This document shows, one piece after another, positions 1 through 6,453 of a stretch of 22,323 nucleotides of DNA. The first letter of the stretch is position 1. Each line of letters begins with the position of its first letter. Both the position numbers and the translations under genes were made by a program. The stretch spans positions 1 to 22,323 of the forward strand of contig JAODNG010000073.1 in assembly GCA_025465385.1 (NCBI GenBank), given 5' to 3'. The DNA comes from Pseudonocardiales bacterium (GTDB lineage: Bacteria; Actinomycetota; Actinomycetes; Mycobacteriales; Pseudonocardiaceae). Under the pieces are notes generated by a model. It was not told the origin of the DNA, did no database searches, and saw nothing but the letters and a program-made list of their open reading frames with translations.

Positions 1-1
1 A

Positions 2-1750
2 CAAGTTGACAACGCCGTTCGATCGGATCACCCCCACACTCAGCGAGCTGATCATCAGCGGACTTGCCTGCTGACCGCTCCTGGCTTACTCGACCGTAGA
101 TCATTGCGCGGCTGCCACGATCGAAACACTGCTTGGCTGACGTTGTCAGGTACCAACGTAGCGATCTTGTGCGGGGTCGTCCTCGGGCTTGCCCGGCTGG
201 GCGGGCTGGGACCACGGACGGCGGTGCTGCTGGCTGGACTCGCCCTGGTCGGGTTTGTGGTGCTGTGCCGCCCGTCGCCGAGCGTGCTGCGCGCCGCCGT
301 GATGGGTGGCGTCATGCTGCTGGCACTAGTGCTCGGCCGTCGCCGCTCGGCTGTTCCAGCACTGTGCGGTGCTGTCCTTGTCCTGCTACTGGTCGATCCG
401 TCGCTCGGCAACGATCCCGGGTTTGCGCTCTCCGTGCTGGCCACTGGCGCGTTGGTGCTGCTGGCCCCGGGCTGGTCGGCGGCGTTGCGGCGGTACGGGG
501 TTCCAGCGGGGATCGCCGAGGCGCTTGCGGTGCCCGCCGCCGCCCACGTGATCACTGCGCCGGTGGTGGCAGGGCTGTCCGGTCAGGTGAGCCTGGTGGC
601 GATACTGACCAACTTGCTGGCCACCCCGGCGGTGGCGCCAGCGACGGTACTGGGTGTGCTCGCCGCGGTAGTGGCGGTGCTGCACCCGGGTGCGGCTGTT
701 GTCGTGGTGCATCTGGCTGGACCGGCGGTGAGCTGGCTCGTGGGGGTCGGTCAGCAGGGAGCCGCAGTGCCCGACGGGGTATTGCGGTGGCCCGACGGGG
801 TCTGTGGTGCGCTGCTGCTGGCATTGATCGTCGCGGTGGGGCTGGTTGCCATGCAAGCGCACCGGCTGCGAGTTCTTGCAGCGGCCGGGCTGGTGGGCGC
901 CCTGGTTGTGCTGGTGCCGACGAGGTTTGTGGCGCCCGGCTGGCCAGCGACCGGCTGGGCAATGGTGGCCTGCGACGTCGGCCAAGGCGACGCCGTCGTG
1001 CTGGCCACCGCCGAGCCTGGTCGGGCGATCCTCGTCGATACGGGGCCCGACCCAGCACCAGTATCGGCCTGCCTCGACCGCCTGGGCGTCCGGCGGCTCG
1101 CCTTGATTGTCCTCAGCCATTTGCACGCCGACCACATCGGCGGCCTGGTCGGCGCCCTTCGCGGCCGGGCGGTCAGCGCCGTCGCGTTGGGTCCCGGACG
1201 AAGCCCACCGTGGGCGTTGGCCGCGGTGCTGCGCGCCGCAGCGGTGGCCCGGGTGCCGGTGGTCGCGCTCACCGCTGGACAGCGGCTGTCCTGGCCTGGT
1301 CTGGGTCTCGATGTGCTCGCCCCACTGCGGGATCCGCCGCCGGTTGGTGATCACCAGGCCGAGGTCGACGGCACCGCGGTGAACAACACCTCGGTTGTGC
1401 TGCGGGCGAACACTTCCGCCGGTCGGGTATTGCTTACCGGGGACGTCGAGCTCGATGCTCAGGCAGATCTGCTGGTCACCCGGACAGATTTACGGGCTGA
1501 TGTGCTGAAGGTTCCGCATCACGGCTCGCGCTTCAACGCCGAAGAGTTCCTTGCCACGGTTCGACCGCGAGTGGCAATTGTCAGTGTCGGGGCACACAAC
1601 AGTTATGGTCATCCCAGCCAGCACGTGCTGGACACACTGGCGGAGAAAGGTGCCTCGGTGCTGCGTACGGACCTCGACGGAGATATCGCGGTGGTGGGCA
1701 GTCCGAGGCTCCAGGTAGTCTCGCGCGGAAACGCGCTGCGCAGTCCCTAG
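2..1750 (+). CDS. comEC: ComEC/Rec2 DNA-uptake channel protein (5' end outside window or altered)
   Basis: ComEC forms the inner-membrane channel that takes up single-stranded DNA during competence. The frame is open from base 2 to the TAG at 1750, and the first start codon seen is a TTG at 104. From the SGTNVA motif (about nt 146) the protein matches the ComEC 'Competence' domain: many hydrophobic helices and the PSVLRAAVMG motif. A C-terminal metallo-beta-lactamase-like domain follows (CDVGQGDA, SHLHADHIGG, VPHHGS, GHPS), with its metal-ligand motifs intact. The usual N-terminal region (DUF4131 and the first helices, roughly 250 residues) is not in the window. The roughly 45 residues encoded just before SGTN do not look like ComEC, apart from AWLT-LSGTN, which resembles the usual AHLTAVSGTN minus one residue. 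The gene is therefore either cut by the window edge or has a damaged 5' part. It converges on the next gene with a 14-nt gap. Confidence 0.85.
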   Translation, partial: QVDNAVRSDHPHTQRADHQRTCLLTAPGLLDRRSLRGCHDRNTAWLTLSGTNVAILCGVVLGLARLGGLGPRTAVLLAGLALVGFVVLCRPSPSVLRAAVMGGVMLLALVLGRRRSAVPALCGAVLVLLLVDPSLGNDPGFALSVLATGALVLLAPGWSAALRRYGVPAGIAEALAVPAAAHVITAPVVAGLSGQVSLVAILTNLLATPAVAPATVLGVLAAVVAVLHPGAAVVVVHLAGPAVSWLVGVGQQGAAVPDGVLRWPDGVCGALLLALIVAVGLVAMQAHRLRVLAAAGLVGALVVLVPTRFVAPGWPATGWAMVACDVGQGDAVVLATAEPGRAILVDTGPDPAPVSACLDRLGVRRLALIVLSHLHADHIGGLVGALRGRAVSAVALGPGRSPPWALAAVLRAAAVARVPVVALTAGQRLSWPGLGLDVLAPLRDPPPVGDHQAEVDGTAVNNTSVVLRANTSAGRVLLTGDVELDAQADLLVTRTDLRADVLKVPHHGSRFNAEEFLATVRPRVAIVSVGAHNSYGHPSQHVLDTLAEKGASVLRTDLDGDIAVVGSPRLQVVSRGNALRSP

Positions 1751-1764
1751 GCAGTACGCCGGGA

Positions 1765-2316
1765 TTATTGTCCTAGCCCGTTCGTGACATGAAAAACATT
1801 GCCCACGACACCACCGATCAGTCCGCTACGTTGTGGATCAGCGACCTGCGGCGCGGTTTCACCGGGTTTGCCGGGGCTATAGCTGGTCCCCTCGGCGCTA
1901 TGCCTAGGAGTCGGGGGAACTGCGGCGAGACGTCCGGAGCCCGCCGGTTTCGCTGAGCCAGCTACAGCTGTCTTACCAGGATGCCGCGGCGCCGCTCGCA
2001 CCGGCGCGCGCCGCACAGGGAGATCCTTCAGAGCCGAACTCCACTGCGGGCTCGCGCCTGGCGTCCACGGCGCCGCCTGGCCTGGAGCTGAAAACGAAGC
2101 TGAGAAGCTTGCCGCTTGCGGCTGCGCCGGCTCCGCGACGTTCGGGCTTGCTGCGGGCTCGGTTATCGACCCCATCTCGTCGTCCCCGGTAAGCAGCGAA
2201 CTGCCGTGCGAAACGGTGCCGGACAGGGTTACGGCAGAACCAGCGAACAGTGCTCCCAAAGTGCGCGCTGTCGGCCTCCAAGGGATGGGTGACGCAGGCG
2301 AATAGCTGGCGACCAT
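1765..2316 (-). CDS. hypothetical Ala/Pro/Ser-rich, possibly secreted protein
   Basis: I do not recognise this protein. The ATG at 2316 gives 183 residues; a GTG at 2346 would add ten. The N-terminus has arginines followed by a modest hydrophobic stretch (TLGALFAGSAVTLSGTVS, about residues 20–37), which could be a weak signal peptide. The middle is low-complexity and rich in Ala, Pro, Ser and Gly, as in disordered secreted or wall-associated proteins. The C-terminus is again apolar and Gly/Val-rich (GLIGGVVGNVFHV). Third codon positions favour G/C, which supports coding, but less strongly than in neighbouring genes. It lies 133 nt downstream of thrC on the same strand, with a TACAGT -10-like hexamer in the gap, and converges with comEC. 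It could be a spurious frame; if so, 1751–2449 holds no recognisable gene. Confidence 0.42.
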   Translation of the reverse strand: MVASYSPASPIPWRPTARTLGALFAGSAVTLSGTVSHGSSLLTGDDEMGSITEPAASPNVAEPAQPQAASFSASFSAPGQAAPWTPGASPQWSSALKDLPVRRAPVRAAPRHPGKTAVAGSAKPAGSGRLAAVPPTPRHSAEGTSYSPGKPGETAPQVADPQRSGLIGGVVGNVFHVTNGLGQ

Positions 2317-2449
2317 CGTTCGAGCACGTTCCCTTTCGCAGTCCACGGATCAGCCCACAAGGCCCGGCGCCTTATGTCGGCGAGACTGTACCCTGCGTTG
2401 CCGACGATTGGTGGGATATACCGCGAGATTTGCGAAGAATGCAGCCCGA

Positions 2450-3757
2450 TCAGCGTCGGAGGGCTTCGCGGACGGCCTTGGCGTTCGGCGCCACAGTGGC
2501 ACGTAATCCTAAGTGTGCTTCGACTGCATCCAAGGTTTTGAGCCCATCGCCGGTGATGAGCAGAACGGTTTCGCCCTCAGGATCCAGCTGGCCGCACTCG
2601 ACGAGCTTCTTCGCGCAGGCCACCGTCACCCCGCCAGCGGTCTCAGCGAAGATCCCTTCGGTACGGGCCAGCAGCCGGATACCGTCGACCACCTCTGTGT
2701 CGGTGACGTCCTCGATCGCACCGTTGGTGCGGCGGACGGCATCCAAGACATACGGGCCGTCGGCGGGCGCACCGATCGCCAGGGAGCGAGCGATCGTGTC
2801 CGGCCGGACCGGGACGACCACGTCTCTGCCGGCTTTGAAGGCCGCGGATACTGGTGAACAGCCGGTGGCTTGGGCGCCGAACACCCGGTACGCCGCTGGC
2901 TGGACCAGACCCAGTTCAGTGAATTCGCGAAACCCCTTGTCCACCTTTGTCAGCTGCGAGCCGGACGCGATCGGCACCACGATCTGGTCGGGCAGCCGCC
3001 AGCCGAGCTGCTCGGCGACCTCATAAGCCAGCGTCTTGGAACCCTCGGCGTAGTAGGGCCGAACATTGACGTTAACGAATGCCCAGTCCTCGTGCTCGGC
3101 GGCCAACTCGGTGGCCAACCGGTTGACGTCGTCGTAGGTGCCATCCACCGCGATCAGCGCACCGTCGTAGACGGCGGTGGTGAGTACTTTTGCGCGTTCC
3201 AGTGAGGAGGGGATGAGCACCACCGATTCCCAGCCGGCCCGAGCGGCCGCGGCGGCTACGGCGTTGGCAAGGTTGCCGGTGGATGGGCAGGCCAGTACTC
3301 GAAATCCGAGTTGCCGAGCAGCGGCCAGCGCGACGGCCACAACCCGGTCTTTGAAGGAGTGTGTCGGGTTGCCGGTATCGTCTTTGACCCACAGCCGACG
3401 GATCCCCAGCGCCTTGGCGAGCCGGTCGGCTCGGATCAGCCGGGTCAGTCCTGGTTGGGTATTCGGGTATTTGTCGACGTCGGCTGGCACTGGCAGCATC
3501 TTGCGATAACGCCAGATCGAGGGTGGGCCCGATTCGATGTCCGAACGGGTGATGCGCCCGAAGTCGTAAGCGACCTCCAGCGGACCGAAGCACTCGGCGC
3601 AGGCGAACTCCGCCGCCAGTGGTGTGCTGGATCCACATTCTCGGCACACGAGCTGGCGCGCCGGTCCCAGGTCTAGGGCGGTAGTGGTCACGGTGTTGAT
3701 CGGTCCAGGGTCGATCGTCGCAGTGTCGATCGAGCGGGTGTCCAGCGTGCTAGCCAT
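2450..3757 (-). CDS. thrC: threonine synthase (zinc-ribbon type)
   Basis: This PLP enzyme converts O-phosphohomoserine to threonine and phosphate. I chose the ATG at 3757 because GGAGAG (3766–3771) lies 8 nt upstream; an in-frame ATG at 3775 lacks this spacing. The 435-residue product starts with a poorly conserved tail. An N-terminal zinc ribbon follows (Cys38, Cys41, Cys53, Cys56: CREC…CAEC). The fold-type II PLP domain has the Schiff-base lysine in THSFKD (Lys136), the phosphate-binding STGN motif, and the C-terminal LITGDGLK segment. The zinc ribbon and length fit the ThrC class common in actinomycetes rather than the shorter enzyme encoded in hom-thrC-thrB operons. No hom or thrB lies nearby, so this copy stands alone between comEC and holA. 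A structured leader directly upstream suggests its own post-transcriptional control. Confidence 0.95.
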   Translation of the reverse strand: MASTLDTRSIDTATIDPGPINTVTTTALDLGPARQLVCRECGSSTPLAAEFACAECFGPLEVAYDFGRITRSDIESGPPSIWRYRKMLPVPADVDKYPNTQPGLTRLIRADRLAKALGIRRLWVKDDTGNPTHSFKDRVVAVALAAARQLGFRVLACPSTGNLANAVAAAAARAGWESVVLIPSSLERAKVLTTAVYDGALIAVDGTYDDVNRLATELAAEHEDWAFVNVNVRPYYAEGSKTLAYEVAEQLGWRLPDQIVVPIASGSQLTKVDKGFREFTELGLVQPAAYRVFGAQATGCSPVSAAFKAGRDVVVPVRPDTIARSLAIGAPADGPYVLDAVRRTNGAIEDVTDTEVVDGIRLLARTEGIFAETAGGVTVACAKKLVECGQLDPEGETVLLITGDGLKTLDAVEAHLGLRATVAPNAKAVREALRR

Positions 3758-3853
3758 CGCGAGGTCTCTCCTCATCTCTCCCGCACCTGCGGGTCGGAAT
3801 TGGCACCGTGATCGTAAGCGGCCTCGCGGTATGAAGACATGCGCGCGCGCTTA
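3758..3853 (-). promoter_or_regulatory. candidate structured 5' leader RNA of thrC
   Basis: Read on the minus strand, the region before thrC contains an 8-bp inverted repeat, CGTAAGCG (3853–3846) and CGCTTACG (3820–3813). It is followed by GGTGCCAATTCC and a hairpin CCCGC-AGGT-GCGGG (3793–3780), then a purine-rich stretch with the ribosome binding site. The loop of the outer helix holds CGCGAGG (3828–3822), fully complementary to CCTCGCG (3764–3758), the seven bases between the Shine-Dalgarno sequence and the ATG. Pairing would close a pseudoknot or sequester the start codon. I cannot assign this to a named riboswitch class. The pairings are seen in the sequence; a regulatory role is inferred. 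Confidence 0.5.
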
Positions 3854-4014
3854 CGTCGGTTGCCGGGGCTTCGTCGGGCCGATCCCTCTGCCCCTCTGGA
3901 TGAGCTGTATTCGGTTGTGCCCTTCACCGTACGTCAGTCGGTACCGACCGCGCAGCCGAGTCCACCATCCGGGAGCTGGCGATCGCCCCACCGCACGATG
4001 CGAGGATGGGCGGC

Positions 4015-4992
4015 GTGAACCCCGAGCCGGTCCCACCCATGCCACTGCACTTGATCCTCGGCGAGGAGGAGCTGCTGGTCGAGCGGGCCGTGCAGATCGT
4101 GATAGATGCCGCGCGGCGGTCCGACCCGGAGGTCGAGGTACGCCGAATCCGGGCCACCGATCTGGTACCCGGCGAGCTCAATGAGCTGGTCAGCCCGTCG
4201 CTGTTCGCGCAAGGGCGGGTGGTGGTCTTAGGCGCCGCCCACGAAGTGGGCAAAGACATCGCCGATGCGCTCTTAGACCATGCGCGGCATCTGTCACAGG
4301 CAGCGCACGGCATCGTGCTGGTTGTCACGCACGCTGGCGCTGGTCGCGGTAAAGCCCTGGCCGAGGGGCTGCGCGCGGCGGGTGCCGCGATCAGCGAATG
4401 TCCCCGCATCACCCGTTTCGAGGACCGGGCCGGCTTCGTACGCGAGGAGGTCCAGCGGGCCGGTGGGCGGATCAGCGCGGGTGCCGTCATCGCATTACTT
4501 GATGCGGTCGGTTCGGACCTGCGGGAGCTCGCCTCGGCGGCGGCTCAGTTGACCACGGACAGCGGCGGCTCCGTCGACGAGACCGCGGTACGCCGCTATC
4601 ACCGGGGACGCGCCGAGGTCACCGGCTTCTCGGTTGCGGAGAAGGTGATGACCGGAGACCGTGCCGGGGCTCTGGAGACCCTGCGCTGGGCGATGCAGCT
4701 CGGTGTACCGCATGTCCTGGTCGCCGATGCGCTGGCCGACGCCGTGCGCACGGTTGCGAGGGTCAGCGCCTCGGGCCGCGCCGACCCATACCGGCTTGCC
4801 AGCGCGCTGGGTATGCCACCGTGGAAAATCAAGAAGGCGATGGCGCAGTCCCGCGGCTGGGAGCGCGACGGGCTGGCCCAAGCCATGCAGGTGGTCGCGG
4901 CGGTCAACGCCGATGTCAAGGGAGTCGCCGCGGACGCCGATTATGCACTGGAACGTGCGGTGCTCGCGCTGTGTGCCGCCCGCCGTCGCTGA
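4015..4992 (+). CDS. holA: DNA polymerase III delta subunit
   Basis: HolA is the wrench subunit of the clamp loader, opening the sliding clamp for loading onto primed DNA. The protein (325 residues from the GTG at 4015) begins PLHLILGEEELLVERAV, the usual start of the AAA+-like N-terminal domain of delta. It continues through a domain with ITRFEDRAGFVREEV and ends in a helical collar domain (SALGMPPWKIKKAM … VKGVAADADYALERAVLALC). GAGG at 4002–4005 sits 9 nt before the GTG, while an in-frame ATG at 4006 directly abuts it, so the GTG is preferred. In many actinomycetes holA directly follows comEC; here thrC and a hypothetical gene on the opposite strand separate them. It converges with rpsT across a hairpin. 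Confidence 0.92.
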   Translation: MNPEPVPPMPLHLILGEEELLVERAVQIVIDAARRSDPEVEVRRIRATDLVPGELNELVSPSLFAQGRVVVLGAAHEVGKDIADALLDHARHLSQAAHGIVLVVTHAGAGRGKALAEGLRAAGAAISECPRITRFEDRAGFVREEVQRAGGRISAGAVIALLDAVGSDLRELASAAAQLTTDSGGSVDETAVRRYHRGRAEVTGFSVAEKVMTGDRAGALETLRWAMQLGVPHVLVADALADAVRTVARVSASGRADPYRLASALGMPPWKIKKAMAQSRGWERDGLAQAMQVVAAVNADVKGVAADADYALERAVLALCAARRR

Positions 4993-5020
4993 ACGGCGGG
5001 TAACCGACCGCCCGCGTGGA

Positions 5021-5042
5021 GCGGCGGATGGCTGACCGCCGC
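5021..5042. terminator. hairpin between convergent holA and rpsT
   Basis: A perfect 7-bp inverted repeat GCGGCGG / CCGCCGC encloses an 8-base loop (ATGGCTGA) in the 60-bp gap between the stop codons of holA and rpsT. No T-tract follows on either strand, so it would be the U-tract-free type often seen in actinomycetes. Position and symmetry suggest a bidirectional terminator; this is inference. Confidence 0.45.
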
Positions 5043-5052
5043 GCAGTCGGCT

Positions 5053-5313
5053 CTACAGGTCGTTGACCCGCGAAGCCATCGCTGATTTGCGGTTGGCCGC
5101 CTGGTTGCGGTGGATGACGCCCTTGCTGACGGCCTTGTCCAGCTGACGGCTGGCGGTCCGCAACTCGCCCAGCGCACGGTCCTTCTCTCCGGCGGCCGCG
5201 GCCTCGCGGAACCGGCGGATCGCAGTCTTCAGCGACGACTTGATCGACTTGTTGCGCAGTCGCGCCTTCTCGTTGGTTCGGATCCGCTTCAGCTGCGACT
5301 TGATGTTGGCCAC
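5053..5313 (-). CDS. rpsT: 30S ribosomal protein S20
   Basis: S20 binds 16S rRNA in the body of the small subunit and helps early assembly. The 86-residue basic helical protein starts (G/V)ANIKSQLKRIRTNEKAR and ends in the conserved block VIHRNQAANRKSAMASRVNDL, a full-length family match. The start is GTG at 5313, with GAAGG seven bases upstream; the frame runs further 5' but that part is not S20-like. A TACGAT -10-like hexamer (minus strand, 5376–5371) lies about 60 nt before the start. As in M. tuberculosis, rpsT lies next to holA in convergent orientation. Confidence 0.97.
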   Translation of the reverse strand: MANIKSQLKRIRTNEKARLRNKSIKSSLKTAIRRFREAAAAGEKDRALGELRTASRQLDKAVSKGVIHRNQAANRKSAMASRVNDL

Positions 5314-5379
5314 GCGGTTACCTTCGATCTCACTTTCGGGAGGGAGTGCCGTCGCGCGGCACGGTGGACGATCGTAACA

Positions 5380-5394
5380 GCCGGTACGACCGGC
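5380..5394. promoter_or_regulatory. palindrome at the rpsT promoter
   Basis: GCCGGT-ACG-ACCGGC is a perfect 6-3-6 inverted repeat in the 122-bp gap between rpsT (-) and the VOC gene (+). On the minus strand it lies immediately upstream of the putative rpsT -10 hexamer TACGAT, where a -35 or operator would be. It could be an operator for either gene or a chance palindrome. Confidence 0.25.
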
Positions 5395-5435
5395 CCTAGA
5401 TGAAACCCTACAAGAAAGCAGGTAGGACATCGAGG

Positions 5436-5834
5436 ATGGAAGTATTGAGCAGCCGTGTGCTGCTTCATCCTCGGGATCGCGAGCGTTCGACGGCGTTCTA
5501 CCGTGACGTGCTGGGACTCGCCGTCCACCGCGAGTTCCCTGGCGGCACAGTGTTCATCCTCGGCGGTGGTTTCCTGGAGGTATCGGGGGAGTCCGGGGTG
5601 CCCCCGAGCGCAGCGACCGCGGTGTGGTTGCAAGTCAGAGACCTCGCGGCGACAGCCGACCAGCTTGTCGAGCGGGGGGTCGAGGTGCTGCGCGAGCGAC
5701 GTCGGGAACCATGGGGTCTGGAAGAGATGTGGATCGCGGATCCAGACGGTTTGCGGCTGGTGCTCGTCGAAGTACCGGCTGACCATCCGCTGCGCGTCGA
5801 CAAGCGGCCAACGCCTGAGGAATCGGATCAGTAA
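5436..5834 (+). CDS. VOC-fold (glyoxalase/bleomycin-resistance/dioxygenase) protein
   Basis: A 132-residue protein with two beta-alpha-beta-beta-beta modules of the vicinal-oxygen-chelate superfamily. The first has SSRVLLHPRDRERSTAFYRDVLGL and GGGFLEV; the second has AVWLQVRDLAATADQLVERGVEV and WIADPDGLRLVLVEV. His11, Glu48 and Glu112 are in the usual metal-ligand positions, so it may be a metal-dependent enzyme; the substrate cannot be read from sequence. The ATG at 5436 is preceded by GGTAGG and GAGG; an upstream in-frame start at 5400 would add an unrelated basic tail. It meets cynS tail to tail, the stop codons overlapping within 7 bp. Alternatives within the family include antibiotic-binding proteins, which often lack metal. 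Confidence 0.85.
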   Translation: MEVLSSRVLLHPRDRERSTAFYRDVLGLAVHREFPGGTVFILGGGFLEVSGESGVPPSAATAVWLQVRDLAATADQLVERGVEVLRERRREPWGLEEMWIADPDGLRLVLVEVPADHPLRVDKRPTPEESDQ

Positions 5835-6292
5835 ACCCGATAGGGCAGGAACTTTCCATCGAGCACCAGTCGTACTCGGTCGCCCTTGGGGTCTTCGGCG
5901 CGTTCGAACGACAGCTCGAAGTCGATAGCGCTCATGATGCCGTCACCGAACTCCTCGCGGATCAGCTCGGCCAGCGTGGCGCCATAGACCTGCACGACCT
6001 CTTGCAGCCGGTACACCACCGGTTCGGTGGCATCGACGTTGTCCGCACCGCGCACCGGTGGCAGCTGCAGGGCAGCCACGACGTCGTCGTCGAGATGAAG
6101 CAAGCTACCCACGGCACCGGCCTGTTCGGCATCCAGGGGCTGCTGGCCCAGCACGGCCGAGGTGCTCCACACCAGCGAACGATCCAGGGTCTTCGCAATG
6201 GTCGTCCACGGCACCTGCAGCCGGTGCTTGGCGGCCAGCGCGGCGGCAGCCGCCTCCCGACGTCCCAATGTGGGTAGCGGAACGATTGTCAC
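5828..6292 (-). CDS. cynS: cyanate hydratase (cyanase)
   Basis: Cyanase decomposes cyanate with bicarbonate to ammonia and two CO2, giving cyanate detoxification and a minor nitrogen source. The start is a GTG at 6292 with GGGAGGAG seven bases upstream. It gives 154 residues, close to the E. coli enzyme (156). The N-terminal helix-turn-helix-like half (REAAAAALAAKHRL … VLGQQPL) is followed by the dimeric catalytic half (YRLQEVVQVYG, FGDGIMSAIDF, GDRVRLVLDGKFLPY). Arg95, Glu98 and Ser121 align with the known catalytic Arg96, Glu99 and Ser122, so it should be active. No carbonic anhydrase or cyanate transporter gene is adjacent, unlike the cynTSX operon of E. coli. It is divergent from lepA across about 160 bp. 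Confidence 0.95.
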   Translation of the reverse strand: MTIVPLPTLGRREAAAAALAAKHRLQVPWTTIAKTLDRSLVWSTSAVLGQQPLDAEQAGAVGSLLHLDDDVVAALQLPPVRGADNVDATEPVVYRLQEVVQVYGATLAELIREEFGDGIMSAIDFELSFERAEDPKGDRVRLVLDGKFLPYRVY

Positions 6293-6453
6293 GGTGGATC
6301 TCCTCCCGAGGGTGTTACTCCCGCATCCTTCCGCCCCCACCCGTCGGCGTCACGCAGCTGAGAGCGAACAGTCCTGGAGTGGCGGCCCTGAGCGCGCTGT
6401 TCCTGCCGTGGGACCATGACTTGATTCCCTGCTGCCATTTTGAGGACTGCTGA

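Noticed and set aside
386..1354. Long minus-strand frame opposite comEC
   Set aside because: Shadow frame of high-GC coding sequence; His/Gln/Arg-rich translation with no domain, while comEC is clear on the plus strand.
3939..3948. TCGGTACCGA palindrome before holA
   Set aside because: Short self-complementary words are common at this base composition; no promoter element or second copy supports an operator.
5314..5430. N-terminal extension of the rpsT frame
   Set aside because: S20 begins at (V)ANIKSQ with a GAAGG ribosome binding site; the extension covers the promoter.
6340..6400. CTGAGA and nearby GC-rich helices suggestive of a TPP riboswitch before lepA
   Set aside because: The other conserved TPP segments are absent and lepA is not a thiamine gene.
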